From NCBI RefSeq assembly GCF_003184905.1, contig NZ_QFRU01000005.1:124001-188000 (forward strand): a stretch of DNA of 64,000 bases, written 5' to 3'. Both the position numbers and the translations under genes were made by a program. This DNA comes from Bacillus sp. CGMCC 1.16541 (GTDB lineage: Bacteria; Bacillota; Bacilli; Bacillales; Bacillaceae_H). A model generated the notes under the pieces. That model saw nothing but the letters and a program-made list of their open reading frames with translations. It was not told the DNA's origin and ran no database searches. Below, in pieces: positions 9,675 to 18,763 of the stretch (within the stretch, counting starts at the first letter, position 1; every line of letters starts with the position of its first letter).

Positions 9675-9908
9675 TTATTGCTTGCTCTGTATGTAATTAA
9701 CAGCATCTCCAACTGTTGCAATTTTTTCTGCTTCTTCATCAGAGATCTCCATGTCAAACTCATCTTCTAATTCCATTACAAGTTCAACTACGTCAAGAGA
9801 ATCAGCACCTAAATCATCTTTAAATGAAGACTCAAGTTTCACTTCACTCTCATCAACACCAAGACGATCCACGATAATTTTCGTTACACGCTCTAATACT
9901 TCTGCCAT
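9675..9908 (-). CDS. acpP: Acyl carrier protein
   Basis: ACP carries the growing fatty acyl chain on a phosphopantetheine arm. The 77-residue acidic protein has the attachment motif GADSLD with the modified serine at residue 37, and the usual four-helix ACP sequence ([16 protein letters not shown] for helix II). It is the last gene of the fatty acid operon, 68 bases after fabG, and is followed by a terminator. GGGGAGGTGAAGAGCA is a strong ribosome-binding region, fitting high expression. Confidence 0.98.
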   Translation of the reverse strand: MAEVLERVTKIIVDRLGVDESEVKLESSFKDDLGADSLDVVELVMELEDEFDMEISDEEAEKIATVGDAVNYIQSKQ

Positions 9909-9976
9909 TGCTCTTCACCTCCCCTCAAGTTATTATAGATGATTCAACATAAAAATACTATCATCCAATTGTCTTC

Positions 9977-10720
9977 TTACATCACCATTCCGCCATCTAC
10001 ATGAATGGTTTGTCCTGTTACATAACGGCTATCATCTGATGCTAAAAACGCAACGACTTTGGCAATATCACTAGGATCTCCAAAGCGAGCAAGCGGAATT
10101 TGCTTTAGCATTTCTTGCTTAACTTCTTCAGATAACTTATCTGTCATATCTGTAGAGATAAACCCTGGTGCTACTGCATTAACAGTGATGTTACGGCTAG
10201 CAAGTTCTTTTGCAGTTGTTTTCGTCAGACCAATTACACCTGATTTTGCTGCTACATAGTTCGCTTGCCCAGCATTCCCACTAACTCCCACAATAGAAGA
10301 AATATTAATGATGCGACCATGTCGCTGTTTCATCATTTGACGAGTGACAGCTTTTGTGCAAAGAAACACACCTTTTAGATTTGTTGAAATCACATCGTCC
10401 CACTCATCTTCTTTCATTCTCATCAATAAGTTATCACGTGTAATCCCTGCATTATTTACTAAAATATCAAGTGAACCAAATGTAGAAATCGCTTCTTTTA
10501 CCATATTCTGTACAGATTCACCGCTCGCTACATCTGCTTGAATGGCAATTGCATCACTACCAGATGCTTTTATTGCATCTACTACTTCTAACGCTTTAGC
10601 TTCACTACCAGCATAGTTCACAATCACTTTTGCTCCAAGTTTTCCAAGCTCTAACGCCACAGCTCGACCGATTCCACGAGAGCCACCTGTTACAAGAGCT
10701 ACTTTACCTTCTAGTGTCAT
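9977..10720 (-). CDS. fabG: 3-oxoacyl-[acyl-carrier-protein] reductase FabG
   Basis: FabG performs the NADPH-dependent reduction of beta-ketoacyl-ACP in each elongation cycle. The 247 residues form a short-chain dehydrogenase: TGGSRGIG (11-18) binds the cofactor, NNAG is at 89-92, and the catalytic Ser141/142, Tyr155 and Lys159 are present in ISS and YVAAK. It starts 4 bases after fabD in the fapR-controlled operon, with AAGGGGTGAAAGT as ribosome-binding site. Confidence 0.97.
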   Translation of the reverse strand: MTLEGKVALVTGGSRGIGRAVALELGKLGAKVIVNYAGSEAKALEVVDAIKASGSDAIAIQADVASGESVQNMVKEAISTFGSLDILVNNAGITRDNLLMRMKEDEWDDVISTNLKGVFLCTKAVTRQMMKQRHGRIINISSIVGVSGNAGQANYVAAKSGVIGLTKTTAKELASRNITVNAVAPGFISTDMTDKLSEEVKQEMLKQIPLARFGDPSDIAKVVAFLASDDSRYVTGQTIHVDGGMVM

Positions 10721-10724
10721 ACTT

Positions 10725-11663
10725 TCACCCCTTGAGTGCTTGAATGGTTGCTTCTAATGAAGCCACATCATAGATTGAATAAACAGTTGCACGTCGATTC
10801 ACTTTTTTTACTAGTCCTGACAACACCTTACCTGGACCTATTTCAATAAATGTATCTACACTTTGTTCCAGCAACAATTCAACTGATTCTTGCCAACGAA
10901 CTGGTGAATAAAGCTGTTCAACTAATTTGGTTTTTATTTCATTTTTATCTATAATAGGCTGTGCTATTACGTTAGCTACAACAGGAACTTCAGCATCACG
11001 GAATGTCATTGTGCTTAATGTATCATCTAGTTGTTGTGCTGCTGGTTTCATTAACATTGAATGAAACGGTCCACTTACAACTAATGGGATGGCACGTTTT
11101 GCACCTTTTTCTTTCGCAAGAGCCGATGCTTGTTCCACTCCATCTACAGTACCAGAAATAACAATTTGACCAGGACAATTAATATTTGCAAGTTGAACCT
11201 CATTACCTTGTGCTGTAATTTCATCCGTTACTGCTTTCAGTTCATCTTCGTTCATCCCTAAAACAGCTGCCATCGTTCCTTGTCCTGCTGGAACAGCTTG
11301 ATCCATGTACGTTCCTCGTTTATGAACAGCAATCACTGCATCTTCAAAGGATAATACATTAGCCGCTACAAGTGCGCTATATTCTCCTAAACTATGACCC
11401 GCTACAAACTGAGGCTTTACATGGTGCTTGTTCAATTCTCGTAAGATGGCAACACTGGTCGTTAACAAAGCTGGCTGAGCATGATAAGTCAATGTCAGGT
11501 CTTCTTGAGGCCCTTCAAAAATAATCGTTGATAACGGAAATCCTAAAGCTTTATCAGCTGTTTGAAAAGTAGTCTTTACTTCTTCAGATGAGTCATAAAA
11601 GTCTTTACCCATCCCTACAGTTTGAGAGCCTTGACCCGGAAATAAGAAGGCGATTTTCCCCAT
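10725..11663 (-). CDS. fabD: Malonyl-CoA:ACP transacylase FabD
   Basis: FabD moves malonyl groups from CoA to ACP to supply the extender for fatty acid synthesis. The 312-residue protein shows FPGQGSQ at 8-14, the nucleophile motif GHSLG with Ser91 and the later histidine in GPFHSMLM. Its length is normal. It lies between plsX and fabG, preceded by AAAGGAGAGAAGTACA. The gene order matches the FapR regulon operon. Confidence 0.97.
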   Translation of the reverse strand: MGKIAFLFPGQGSQTVGMGKDFYDSSEEVKTTFQTADKALGFPLSTIIFEGPQEDLTLTYHAQPALLTTSVAILRELNKHHVKPQFVAGHSLGEYSALVAANVLSFEDAVIAVHKRGTYMDQAVPAGQGTMAAVLGMNEDELKAVTDEITAQGNEVQLANINCPGQIVISGTVDGVEQASALAKEKGAKRAIPLVVSGPFHSMLMKPAAQQLDDTLSTMTFRDAEVPVVANVIAQPIIDKNEIKTKLVEQLYSPVRWQESVELLLEQSVDTFIEIGPGKVLSGLVKKVNRRATVYSIYDVASLEATIQALKG

Positions 11664-11712
11664 TGTACTTCTCTCCTTTTATCTTCACAATTATTAATTG
11701 TACTCAACCTTA

Positions 11713-12714
11713 CTAGATTGAATCAGTGGTGTATACTTCTTCAATCGCTGTCTTAATGGTTTTTGTTACATCATGCTCCACCATATTCATCGCTTGCTTA
11801 ATAGCACTAAAAATCCCCGTTGCATCTGATGAACCATGAGCTTTAATAACAGGAGCCTTCAGACCAAACAAACCTGCGCCCCCATACTCAGAATAGTCCA
11901 TTTTGGCTTTTAAACCTTTTAGTTGTGGCTTTAAAACAGAAGCAGCTACTTTACTTTTAAAACTACTTGTTAACTCCGATTTTAGCATTGAAAAAAGCGA
12001 TAAAGCTGTACCTTCAATTGTTTTTAACGCAATGTTTCCAGTAAATCCATCTGTAACTACTACGTCTGCAACGCCATTTAATAAGTCACGAGCTTCCACA
12101 TTCCCGATAAAATTAATATTTGCATCGGTTAACAACTGAAAAGTTTGCTTTGCTAAATCATTTCCTTTTTTCTCTTCTGTCCCAACGTTTAAAAGTCCTA
12201 CCCTTGGAGAAGAAATATTACGAACTTTTTCTGCGTAGATAGACCCCATAATTGCGTATTGAAGCAAGTGAGTTGATTTCGCATCAACATTTGCACCTAC
12301 ATCCAACATTAAGAAACCTTGACCATCAATCGTTGGCAACGTCGGTGCCAACGCCGGACGTTCAATCCCTTCCACTCGTCCAACTACAAATAAACCTGCA
12401 GCCATTAACGCCCCTGTGTTTCCAGCAGAAATACAAGCGTCGGCTCTTCCTTCTGACACTTCTTTTGCCATTAAGACCATCGATGCATTCTTTTTACGTC
12501 TTACTGCTCGAACAGGCTCATCTGTTGCTTCAATTACTTCTTCTGTATGAATAATGTCAATACGCTCGGAGTTTGTTACATATTTTTTGATTTCTACTTC
12601 ATTACCAATTAATGTGATATGTAATTGTTTATACTGTTCAATTGCTTTTTCTACTCCATGGATAATTTCCTTTGGAGCATGATCTCCACCCATTGCATCA
12701 ATTGCAATTTTCAT
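11713..12714 (-). CDS. plsX: Phosphate acyltransferase PlsX
   Basis: PlsX makes acyl-phosphate from acyl-ACP, the first step of the PlsX/PlsY route to phosphatidic acid, at the inner face of the membrane. The protein begins [16 protein letters not shown], the family signature, and carries [10 protein letters not shown] and [12 protein letters not shown]. An in-frame ATG seven codons upstream lacks a ribosome-binding site, whereas AAAGGATGAG lies suitably before 12714, giving 333 residues. It is the second gene of the FapR-controlled operon. Confidence 0.96.
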   Translation of the reverse strand: MKIAIDAMGGDHAPKEIIHGVEKAIEQYKQLHITLIGNEVEIKKYVTNSERIDIIHTEEVIEATDEPVRAVRRKKNASMVLMAKEVSEGRADACISAGNTGALMAAGLFVVGRVEGIERPALAPTLPTIDGQGFLMLDVGANVDAKSTHLLQYAIMGSIYAEKVRNISSPRVGLLNVGTEEKKGNDLAKQTFQLLTDANINFIGNVEARDLLNGVADVVVTDGFTGNIALKTIEGTALSLFSMLKSELTSSFKSKVAASVLKPQLKGLKAKMDYSEYGGAGLFGLKAPVIKAHGSSDATGIFSAIKQAMNMVEHDVTKTIKTAIEEVYTTDSI

Positions 12715-12801
12715 GTTGTGTCTCATCCTTTTCAAAATCTATCACTTTAAGATTACAGCTGTACTTGGCGTTTACTTAAAATCTATCTTCCACTTTTGCT
12801 T

Positions 12802-13359
12802 TTACTTACTTGAACGATACATTTTAAATACGCCTGAAAATACTTGCTCTTTCCCTACAAAGCTATTTACTTCCACATTCGTTCTTCCTTCTTCAATTCC
12901 TGTTACTTTTGCTTTTGCAATCACTCGCTCATGTAGCTTAACAGGGCGATGGTAACGAATCGTTGCATCTGCTGTTAATGCTAGCTCATCGTTAATAACA
13001 GCTACAGCTAAGGAATTGGCTTGTGCAAACAAATGATGTCCTCGAGCAATGTGGTTTCGTTTGAATACATGATCTTCTTTTACATCAAAAATGGATAAAG
13101 CTGATTGATCCAACTCAATGTCAATGATCTCTCCAATTACTTCTTCAATCGGAAGAGAACGAACTTCATCTTCAAGCTGTTTTGATGCGACATGCTTAAT
13201 TCGCTCACGTAACTCAGGAATTGAAAGTTCAAGACGATCTAAACGAATCGTTTGAACGCTTACTGAAAAATGATCTGCTAACTCTTCATCTGTAATAAAC
13301 GGGTTTTCTTCAATTGTTGACCTTAAAAGTTGTTGTCGCTCTTTTTTATTGCGCTTCAT
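12802..13359 (-). CDS. fapR: Transcription factor FapR, malonyl-CoA-responsive repressor of lipid synthesis
   Basis: FapR represses fatty acid and phospholipid genes and is released by malonyl-CoA. The N-terminal half has a helix-turn-helix ([20 protein letters not shown], about 23-42), and the C-terminal half (about 75-180) is a hotdog fold related to thioesterases that binds malonyl-CoA. The ATG at 13359 begins the family pattern MKRNKKERQ; the upstream in-frame ATG at 13368 has no ribosome-binding site. A FapR operator overlies its own start point, so autoregulation is expected and plsX-fabD-fabG-acpP follow in the same direction. Confidence 0.96.
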   Translation of the reverse strand: MKRNKKERQQLLRSTIEENPFITDEELADHFSVSVQTIRLDRLELSIPELRERIKHVASKQLEDEVRSLPIEEVIGEIIDIELDQSALSIFDVKEDHVFKRNHIARGHHLFAQANSLAVAVINDELALTADATIRYHRPVKLHERVIAKAKVTGIEEGRTNVEVNSFVGKEQVFSGVFKMYRSSK

Positions 13360-13376
13360 ATACACCATCCGAACTT

Positions 13377-13394
13377 TTAATACTAGGTACTAAT
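13377..13394 (-). promoter_or_regulatory. FapR operator at the fapR operon start point
   Basis: The minus strand reads ATTAGTACCTAGTATTAA, an imperfect palindrome that closely matches the FapR consensus known from B. subtilis. It begins three bases past the -10 element, so a bound repressor would cover the transcription start. Confidence 0.88.
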
Positions 13395-13397
13395 AGC

Positions 13398-13426
13398 AGT
13401 ATATAATTAATACCCTATTATTGCAA
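13398..13426 (-). promoter_or_regulatory. Sigma-A promoter of the fapR-plsX-fabD-fabG-acpP operon
   Basis: TTGCAA (13421-13426), a 17-base spacer and TATACT (13398-13403) lie on the minus strand about 40 bases before fapR, directly abutting the FapR operator. Confidence 0.85.
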
Positions 13427-13516
13427 CTACTTTTATTGTTATTTTATAAAGGTTAAGTATAACTGATTGCACTTTTAGGAGCAAAAGAATGCCGGTTCAC
13501 TTCAAAGCATTAACAC

Positions 13517-13572
13517 CAAATCCCCTGCCTTTATAATCCAGTTGTCCGCGGATAAACAAAGCAAGGGATTTC
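13517..13572 (-). terminator. Possible terminator after recG
   Basis: AAATCCCTTGCTTT and its near-complement AAAGGCAGGGGATTT flank a loop of about 25 bases in the recG-fapR gap. There is no real run of T after the stem, so a terminator role is tentative. The rest of the gap holds the fapR promoter and operator. Confidence 0.4.
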
Positions 13573-13626
13573 ACAAAGTGTCTATCAGGAGTTTTCATGT
13601 TGATAAGCCTTAAACTTATTCTTCAT

Positions 13627-15675
13627 CTAATCTAGCTTTTCACCACTTAATACACCTGTCTCTTCTAAATGTAAACGCAAATGCGAAAACTCTTCTGCTT
13701 CCCAAAACGCAGCGGAATTCACTAGCTTTGTAGCATCCTCTCGCGCTACTTCTAAAGCCCGATAATCATGAACCATATCCGCTACTTTAAATTCAGGTAC
13801 ACCACTTTGTTTTCTCCCAAAGAAGTCACCTGGTCCTCTTAATTCTAAATCTCGTTCAGAGAGCACAAACCCATCATTTGTTTCCGTCATAATGGTCATA
13901 CGCTCCTTCCCTACTTCCGATTTAGGATCAGCCATTAAAATACAATATGATTGCTCACTACCACGCCCAACACGCCCCCGTAACTGATGCAATTGAGAAA
14001 GTCCAAAGCGCTCTGCATCATAAATGACCATCACTGTCGCATTCGGAACGTTCACTCCTACTTCTACGACAGTTGTCGAAACAAGCACTTGTACATCATT
14101 CACACTAAAGTCTTTCATTACGTGCTCTTTTTCATCAGGCGTTAAGCGACCATGCATTAACCCTACTTTCCACTTACCTTGAAAATAGTGCGTTAGTGTA
14201 CTATGGACATCAATCGCATTTTGAACATCGAGCTTATCAGACTCTTCAATTAACGGACAAATCACATAAGCTTGCCTTCCTGCGGAAAGCTCCTTGTCTA
14301 CAAATTGTAAAATACGCTCAAGCATATCATGCTTTACCCAATACGTTTCAATCATTTTACGCCCTGCAGGCATTTCGTCAATAATTGAAACGTCCATTTC
14401 ACCGAATACTGTAATGGCCAGTGTACGTGGAATAGGGGTTGCCGTCATAAATAGCACGTCTGGATTTCCACCTTTTTCTCGAAGTATTCGACGTTGCCCA
14501 ACACCAAAGCGATGTTGCTCATCTGTAATAACTAACCCAAGTTTACAAAACTGTACTTCATCTTGAATAAGGGCATGCGTACCAACAAGAACATGAATTT
14601 CTCCTTCTTGAACTTGACGTAACACTTCTTTGCGCATTTTACCTTTAACAGAGCCCGTTAGCAACCCAACCTTTACATTCACTTTCTCAAGCATACTTTG
14701 TAATGATTCAAGATGCTGTTCTGCTAAAATTTCAGTAGGCACCATTAATGCACCTTGACGACCTGATAAAACCGTTGCGTACAAGGCAATTGCAGCAACA
14801 ACTGTTTTACCAGACCCTACATCACCTTGTAATAACCGATTCATTCGATAAGGTGACTTCATATCCATGGTAATTTCATTCACTACCCGCTTTTGTGCAT
14901 CGGTCAAAGGGAAAGGCAACAAGTTTGTAAATTCAACTAAAGTCGAAGAGTCAAATGCTTGCACAATTCCAGGTGATTGTTCTCTTTCCATCTTCCTTAA
15001 CGCTTGCATTTTTAATTGAAATAATAAGAACTCTTCATACACAAAACGGCGTCTAGCTTGCTTTAAATCACTATGATCACGAGGTAAATGAATCATCTTC
15101 AACGCATCTTGTCTAGATAGTAACTTATAACGATTACGTAATGAGTCAGGAAGAATCTCTTCTAACTCTTTTCCATATTGATTTAAAGCTAATGTAATAA
15201 AGCGTCGTAACGCTTTAACTGTGATGTCACCTTTCGTTGCGTAAATAGGCTCAATCGTTTGCTGGCGCTGAAATGGCGAGAACTGTATTTCTTGTAATGT
15301 AATGGTTTGGCGATGTTGATCCCACTTCCCGGTAATTGTAACAGTTTCATCAAGAGACAATTTCGACTTATAATAAGGACGGTTAAAACAAACTACCGTC
15401 ACTAAATACCGCCCTACTAAAAGTCTAAATGTCAATCTCGATCTCTTTTTCCCATAGTAAGTAAGAGTTGGTATACTGTGAACCTTACCTTCAACCGTTA
15501 CTCTTTCTTCATGTTTAACTTCTGCTAAGTCTTTTAACTGGTAATCTTCATACCGATACGGGAAATGTTCTACAAGATCACGCACGGTTACAATGCCCAT
15601 GTCTTGCAATGCCTGCTCTGTTTCCTCTCCAATCCCTTTAACCGTCGAAACAGATAAATCTCCTAGTCTACTCAC
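13627..15675 (-). CDS. recG: ATP-dependent DNA helicase RecG
   Basis: RecG remodels stalled replication forks and branched recombination intermediates. The 682-residue protein has an N-terminal OB-fold wedge domain (about 55-160), then superfamily 2 helicase motifs: Walker A GDVGSGKT near 284, the DEQH box in ITDEQHRFGVGQR, MTATPIPRT, and the C-terminal LRGRVGRG and RGPGDFFGRKQSG segments. Length is normal. It starts within the last bases of sdaAA (stop and start share the junction at 15675), which indicates co-transcription with the serine dehydratase genes. Confidence 0.98.
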   Translation of the reverse strand: MSRLGDLSVSTVKGIGEETEQALQDMGIVTVRDLVEHFPYRYEDYQLKDLAEVKHEERVTVEGKVHSIPTLTYYGKKRSRLTFRLLVGRYLVTVVCFNRPYYKSKLSLDETVTITGKWDQHRQTITLQEIQFSPFQRQQTIEPIYATKGDITVKALRRFITLALNQYGKELEEILPDSLRNRYKLLSRQDALKMIHLPRDHSDLKQARRRFVYEEFLLFQLKMQALRKMEREQSPGIVQAFDSSTLVEFTNLLPFPLTDAQKRVVNEITMDMKSPYRMNRLLQGDVGSGKTVVAAIALYATVLSGRQGALMVPTEILAEQHLESLQSMLEKVNVKVGLLTGSVKGKMRKEVLRQVQEGEIHVLVGTHALIQDEVQFCKLGLVITDEQHRFGVGQRRILREKGGNPDVLFMTATPIPRTLAITVFGEMDVSIIDEMPAGRKMIETYWVKHDMLERILQFVDKELSAGRQAYVICPLIEESDKLDVQNAIDVHSTLTHYFQGKWKVGLMHGRLTPDEKEHVMKDFSVNDVQVLVSTTVVEVGVNVPNATVMVIYDAERFGLSQLHQLRGRVGRGSEQSYCILMADPKSEVGKERMTIMTETNDGFVLSERDLELRGPGDFFGRKQSGVPEFKVADMVHDYRALEVAREDATKLVNSAAFWEAEEFSHLRLHLEETGVLSGEKLD

Positions 15676-16556
15676 TAGTTATTTAACGGAATACCAAAGA
15701 TTTTCGCCTCAAGCTCGCGACCTGTTGGTGTTGCCGCTAATCCTCCTTGAGCAGTTTCTCTTAATGCTACAGGCATCGTTTGACCAATCTTAAACATCGC
15801 ATCGATTACTTCATCACATGGAATACGACTTGTCACTCCCGCTAATGCCATATCAGCTGCAATCATTGCATTTGCCGCTCCCATTGCATTTCTTTTCACA
15901 CAAGGTACCTCAACTAGCCCTGCTACTGGATCACATACAAGCCCTAACATATTCTTCAGTGTAATCGCCATCGCTTCTGCAGCCTGACTTGGTGTTCCAC
16001 CAGCTAACTCAACAATTGCTGCTGCAGCCATTCCTGACGCAGAACCAACTTCCGCTTGACATCCACCCGCTGCGCCTGAAATTGAGGCATTGTTCGCTAC
16101 AACAAACCCAAAAGCACCTGATGTAAACAAAAACTCAACCATTTGTTCACGTGTCGGGTTTAATTTATTTTTCACAGCAAAGAGTGTACCAGGAACAACT
16201 CCTGCTGATCCAGCTGTAGGGGTTGCACAAATTGTGCCCATCGCTGCATTTACCTCATTCGTCGCAACTGCTTTACTTACTGCATCTAAAATAAAGTCAC
16301 CCGATAATCCTTTGCCGCTTTTAATATAGTTTTGAATTAAAACAGCATCTCCACCTGTTAAACCTGTAACCGATTGAACACCTTTTAATCCTCTTCCAAC
16401 AGCCTCTTCCATTACCTGTAAGTTACGATCCATTTTCTTAATCACTTCTTCACGAGATAAACCTGTGACTTCAACTTCTTGCTCAATCATAATCTCTGCA
16501 ATTTTCACTTGTCTACTTTCTGCAAGTTCTACAAGTTCAGCAACATTACGAAACAT
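15675..16556 (-). CDS. sdaAA: L-serine dehydratase, iron-sulfur-dependent, alpha subunit
   Basis: With the beta subunit it deaminates L-serine to pyruvate and ammonia using an oxygen-sensitive [4Fe-4S] cluster. The 293-residue subunit has the SDH alpha pattern: GDAVLIQNYIKSGKGLSGD, GTICATPTAGSAG, and the cysteines in GLVCDPVAGLVEVPCVKRN that belong to the cluster site. It follows sdaAB by 26 bases and overlaps the recG start region. In B. subtilis these genes occupy the same place. The nearby transporter-like gene upstream might serve the same metabolism, but that is inference. Confidence 0.96.
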   Translation of the reverse strand: MFRNVAELVELAESRQVKIAEIMIEQEVEVTGLSREEVIKKMDRNLQVMEEAVGRGLKGVQSVTGLTGGDAVLIQNYIKSGKGLSGDFILDAVSKAVATNEVNAAMGTICATPTAGSAGVVPGTLFAVKNKLNPTREQMVEFLFTSGAFGFVVANNASISGAAGGCQAEVGSASGMAAAAIVELAGGTPSQAAEAMAITLKNMLGLVCDPVAGLVEVPCVKRNAMGAANAMIAADMALAGVTSRIPCDEVIDAMFKIGQTMPVALRETAQGGLAATPTGRELEAKIFGIPLNN

Positions 16557-16582
16557 AGTAATCCTCCTACCTTCTTTTGACT

Positions 16583-17245
16583 TTATTCAACCATGCGTGT
16601 TACTTGACTGATATTTGGCAATGCTTGCAATTCATCAATAATGTAATCTTCAATATTTTGATCAAGCTCGATAGCCATTAATGCGACTTTTCCTTTTTCT
16701 TTACGCGACACTTCCATATGCCCAATATTAATCGAATGCTTTGTTAAAATATTTGTAACTGCTGCAATCGCACCAAATCGATCATTGTGGACAACGAGAA
16801 TAGCGGGGTTTGTACCTGATAAATTCAATTCAAATCCATTTAACTCAGTAATTTGAATCTTCCCGCCTCCAATTGAAATACCAACTACTTCTATTTGACT
16901 GTTTTCATCACTAATTGTTAAACGAGCTGTGTTAGGGTGTTCCGTCACAGCTGCTTCTTCAATAAATGCGACTTCAATACCTGCTTGCTTCGCAATATTC
17001 AATGATTCCGGAAGACGTGGATCAAATGTATCGAAGTCCAGAACACCACCAATAATTGCCACATCGGTACCATGGCCTTTGTATGTTTGAGCAAACGAAC
17101 CATAAAGAGATACCACTACTTTTTCTGGCTGTCTACCAAATAAAGTGCGAGCCACTCTGCCAATCCTAGCTGCTCCTGCTGTATGTGAGCTTGAAGGGCC
17201 AATCATAATTGGTCCAATGATATCAAAGACTGATTTATACTTCAT
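16583..17245 (-). CDS. sdaAB: L-serine dehydratase, iron-sulfur-dependent, beta subunit
   Basis: The beta subunit completes the two-chain L-serine dehydratase. Its N-terminal part has the SDH beta motif GPIMIGPSSSHTAGA (about 11-25), and the last 75 residues form an ACT domain (LVVHNDRFGAIAAVTNILTKHSINIGHM), usually an amino-acid-sensing fold. The 220-residue length is standard. The gene begins a unit sdaAB-sdaAA-recG. GGAGAGTATGCTTT gives the ribosome-binding site. Confidence 0.96.
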   Translation of the reverse strand: MKYKSVFDIIGPIMIGPSSSHTAGAARIGRVARTLFGRQPEKVVVSLYGSFAQTYKGHGTDVAIIGGVLDFDTFDPRLPESLNIAKQAGIEVAFIEEAAVTEHPNTARLTISDENSQIEVVGISIGGGKIQITELNGFELNLSGTNPAILVVHNDRFGAIAAVTNILTKHSINIGHMEVSRKEKGKVALMAIELDQNIEDYIIDELQALPNISQVTRMVE

Positions 17246-17382
17246 AAAGCATACTCTCCTTCTCCCAAAAAGAGATCATTTATTCAAAAGTTATCTCTCT
17301 TTATGTTACTTTAACATATGTCATTTTGAAACACTTTCATATTGAAAATTACAGTCTTTTGATTAAGATTATATTTTCTGAA

Positions 17383-17423
17383 AAAAGAGAGTTGACTTCC
17401 TCTACGAAAGTCAACTCTCTTCT
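17383..17423 (-). terminator. Terminator after the PTS_EIIC_2-like gene
   Basis: AAGAGAGTTGACTT and AAGTCAACTCTCTT form a perfect 14-bp stem around an 8-10 base loop, followed by TTTTTT on the minus strand. It separates the membrane protein gene from sdaAB, so the two are not simply one operon. Confidence 0.85.
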
Positions 17424-17447
17424 TCAACTCAAAACATTCACCTAAGG

Positions 17448-18479
17448 TTATGCTGTCTTTTTCTCTATACCACGCACTTCATCAACTGTTTTAATTTTAA
17501 AATTCTTAAACACAATCGAACCTAAAAACCCTACAACAGCACCAACTAATGCACATAACAACGCACAAATTGTTACTTTGACTGGATCATTAAATCCATA
17601 CATAACAGCTAAACCTGCAATCGGAGTGGCTGTACCCGTCGCGTCATTCACTAATCCAAACATCGAAATAATGACACCAGCTGCTGCTCCTCCGATAAAG
17701 TTTGTTACATAAACAGGAATAGGGTTAGCTGAAATAATATCAGCTTGTGTTAATGGTTCTACAGCTACTGAAATCGTTGTACGACGATCACCAAATTTTA
17801 AGCGATCAAATAAAACGTAATTCATAAAAGAAGAACCCATTACTGCTAATGCACCAATCGCCATTGGTAAACCTGTTAAACCTAACATTGCTGTTAGTGC
17901 CATTGAACTTAAAGGAGCAGTTGCAACGACTGTAATAACTCCTCCAAGGATAATACCCATTAAGATAGGGCTAGCGTTTGTTGTTTCCGTAATAATTCCA
18001 CCAATTTTCAACAGTGTTGCATCGACAAGCGGTGTCACACCAACCGCAATTAAGCGCGTTAATGGTGCCGCAATAAGGATATTCCCAATTAAGTCCAACC
18101 CAGCTGGTGCTTTTCTTTCAATCCATTTCACAATAAAAGCCATTACATATCCAGCAAAAAAGCCTGGAAGTAGACCAAGTCCCGAGCAAACAACCCCCAT
18201 CATCAAAGCATACACAGGAGATACGCCTAGCGCTAATGCAACTAAAGCAGCAGCAGCTACTCCACCCATTCCACCGGCAGCAGAACCTACATCTCCCAAA
18301 AACTTAATGCCTAATAAATCGCCACCTACATATAACTGAAAGGCTTCTACTAGAAATGCGGCTACTGCAGCGCTAGCTAAAGCTCCCATCGCTTTCATTC
18401 CATATGGTGCTTTGTAACTAAATAACCAAAAGAAAAATAGAACAAGTAACAATAAAAGTGTACCTTGTATAATACCCAT
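17448..18479 (-). CDS. PTS_EIIC_2 / PfoR-like multi-pass membrane protein, substrate unknown
   Basis: This 343-residue protein is very hydrophobic, with about nine or ten predicted membrane segments, many alanine- and glycine-rich (for example GSAAGGMGGVAAAALVALALG near 66-86). It resembles the PTS EIIC-like family that includes PfoR of Clostridium perfringens. No EIIA or EIIB domain or partner gene is nearby, so phosphotransferase-driven sugar uptake is unlikely. It sits as an extra gene between fakA and sdaAB, where B. subtilis to my knowledge has none. It has its own sigma-A promoter and terminator, and a PurR-box-like inverted pair upstream. A role in uptake of a metabolite tied to serine, glycine or purines is a hypothesis only. 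Confidence 0.75.
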   Translation of the reverse strand: MGIIQGTLLLLLVLFFFWLFSYKAPYGMKAMGALASAAVAAFLVEAFQLYVGGDLLGIKFLGDVGSAAGGMGGVAAAALVALALGVSPVYALMMGVVCSGLGLLPGFFAGYVMAFIVKWIERKAPAGLDLIGNILIAAPLTRLIAVGVTPLVDATLLKIGGIITETTNASPILMGIILGGVITVVATAPLSSMALTAMLGLTGLPMAIGALAVMGSSFMNYVLFDRLKFGDRRTTISVAVEPLTQADIISANPIPVYVTNFIGGAAAGVIISMFGLVNDATGTATPIAGLAVMYGFNDPVKVTICALLCALVGAVVGFLGSIVFKNFKIKTVDEVRGIEKKTA

Positions 18480-18555
18480 CTTTATTTCTCCCCCTATGTA
18501 GTATTCATCGCTGTGACGTCATTGTTTCCTTTCTCAGTTATTTATATCCTCCAAA

Positions 18556-18584
18556 AAGTTATCACAATATAACTATTTTTTCAA
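18556..18584 (-). promoter_or_regulatory. Sigma-A promoter for the PTS_EIIC_2-like gene
   Basis: TTGAAA (18579-18584) and TAACTT (18556-18561) are 17 bases apart on the minus strand. The 5' leader of about 70 bases ends in GGGGGAGAAATAAAG before the ATG. Confidence 0.65.
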
Positions 18585-18602
18585 TAGATTTAAACTAATA
18601 CA

Positions 18603-18636
18603 CGAACTTTTTTGAGACAAAATTAAATAATGTTCG
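18603..18636 (-). promoter_or_regulatory. Inverted pair resembling PurR boxes
   Basis: On the minus strand AAAACGAACATTA is followed, after 24 bases counted between the cores, by the inverted core GTTCG. Bacillus PurR boxes have the core CGAAC in inverted pairs with similar spacing, placed upstream of the -35 as here. The second box deviates from consensus outside the core, so this is a candidate rather than a certain site. Confidence 0.55.
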
Positions 18637-18718
18637 TTTTCGCCCCCTCATTGTATAGACTTATATAAAAAAACCTGCACGTCATTTAGATTTTTCCCTA
18701 CTTTTCATTTTTTAATAA

Positions 18719-18757
18719 TAAAAAAGCCACCCTCATGCTATAGCACAAGAGTAGCTT
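18719..18757 (-). terminator. Terminator after fakA
   Basis: AAGCTACTCTTGTGC and GCATGAGGGTGGCTT pair around TATA with G-U pairs, followed by TTTTTTATTATT on the minus strand. It ends the yloU-fakA unit. Confidence 0.8.
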
Positions 18758-18763
18758 GTTAGT

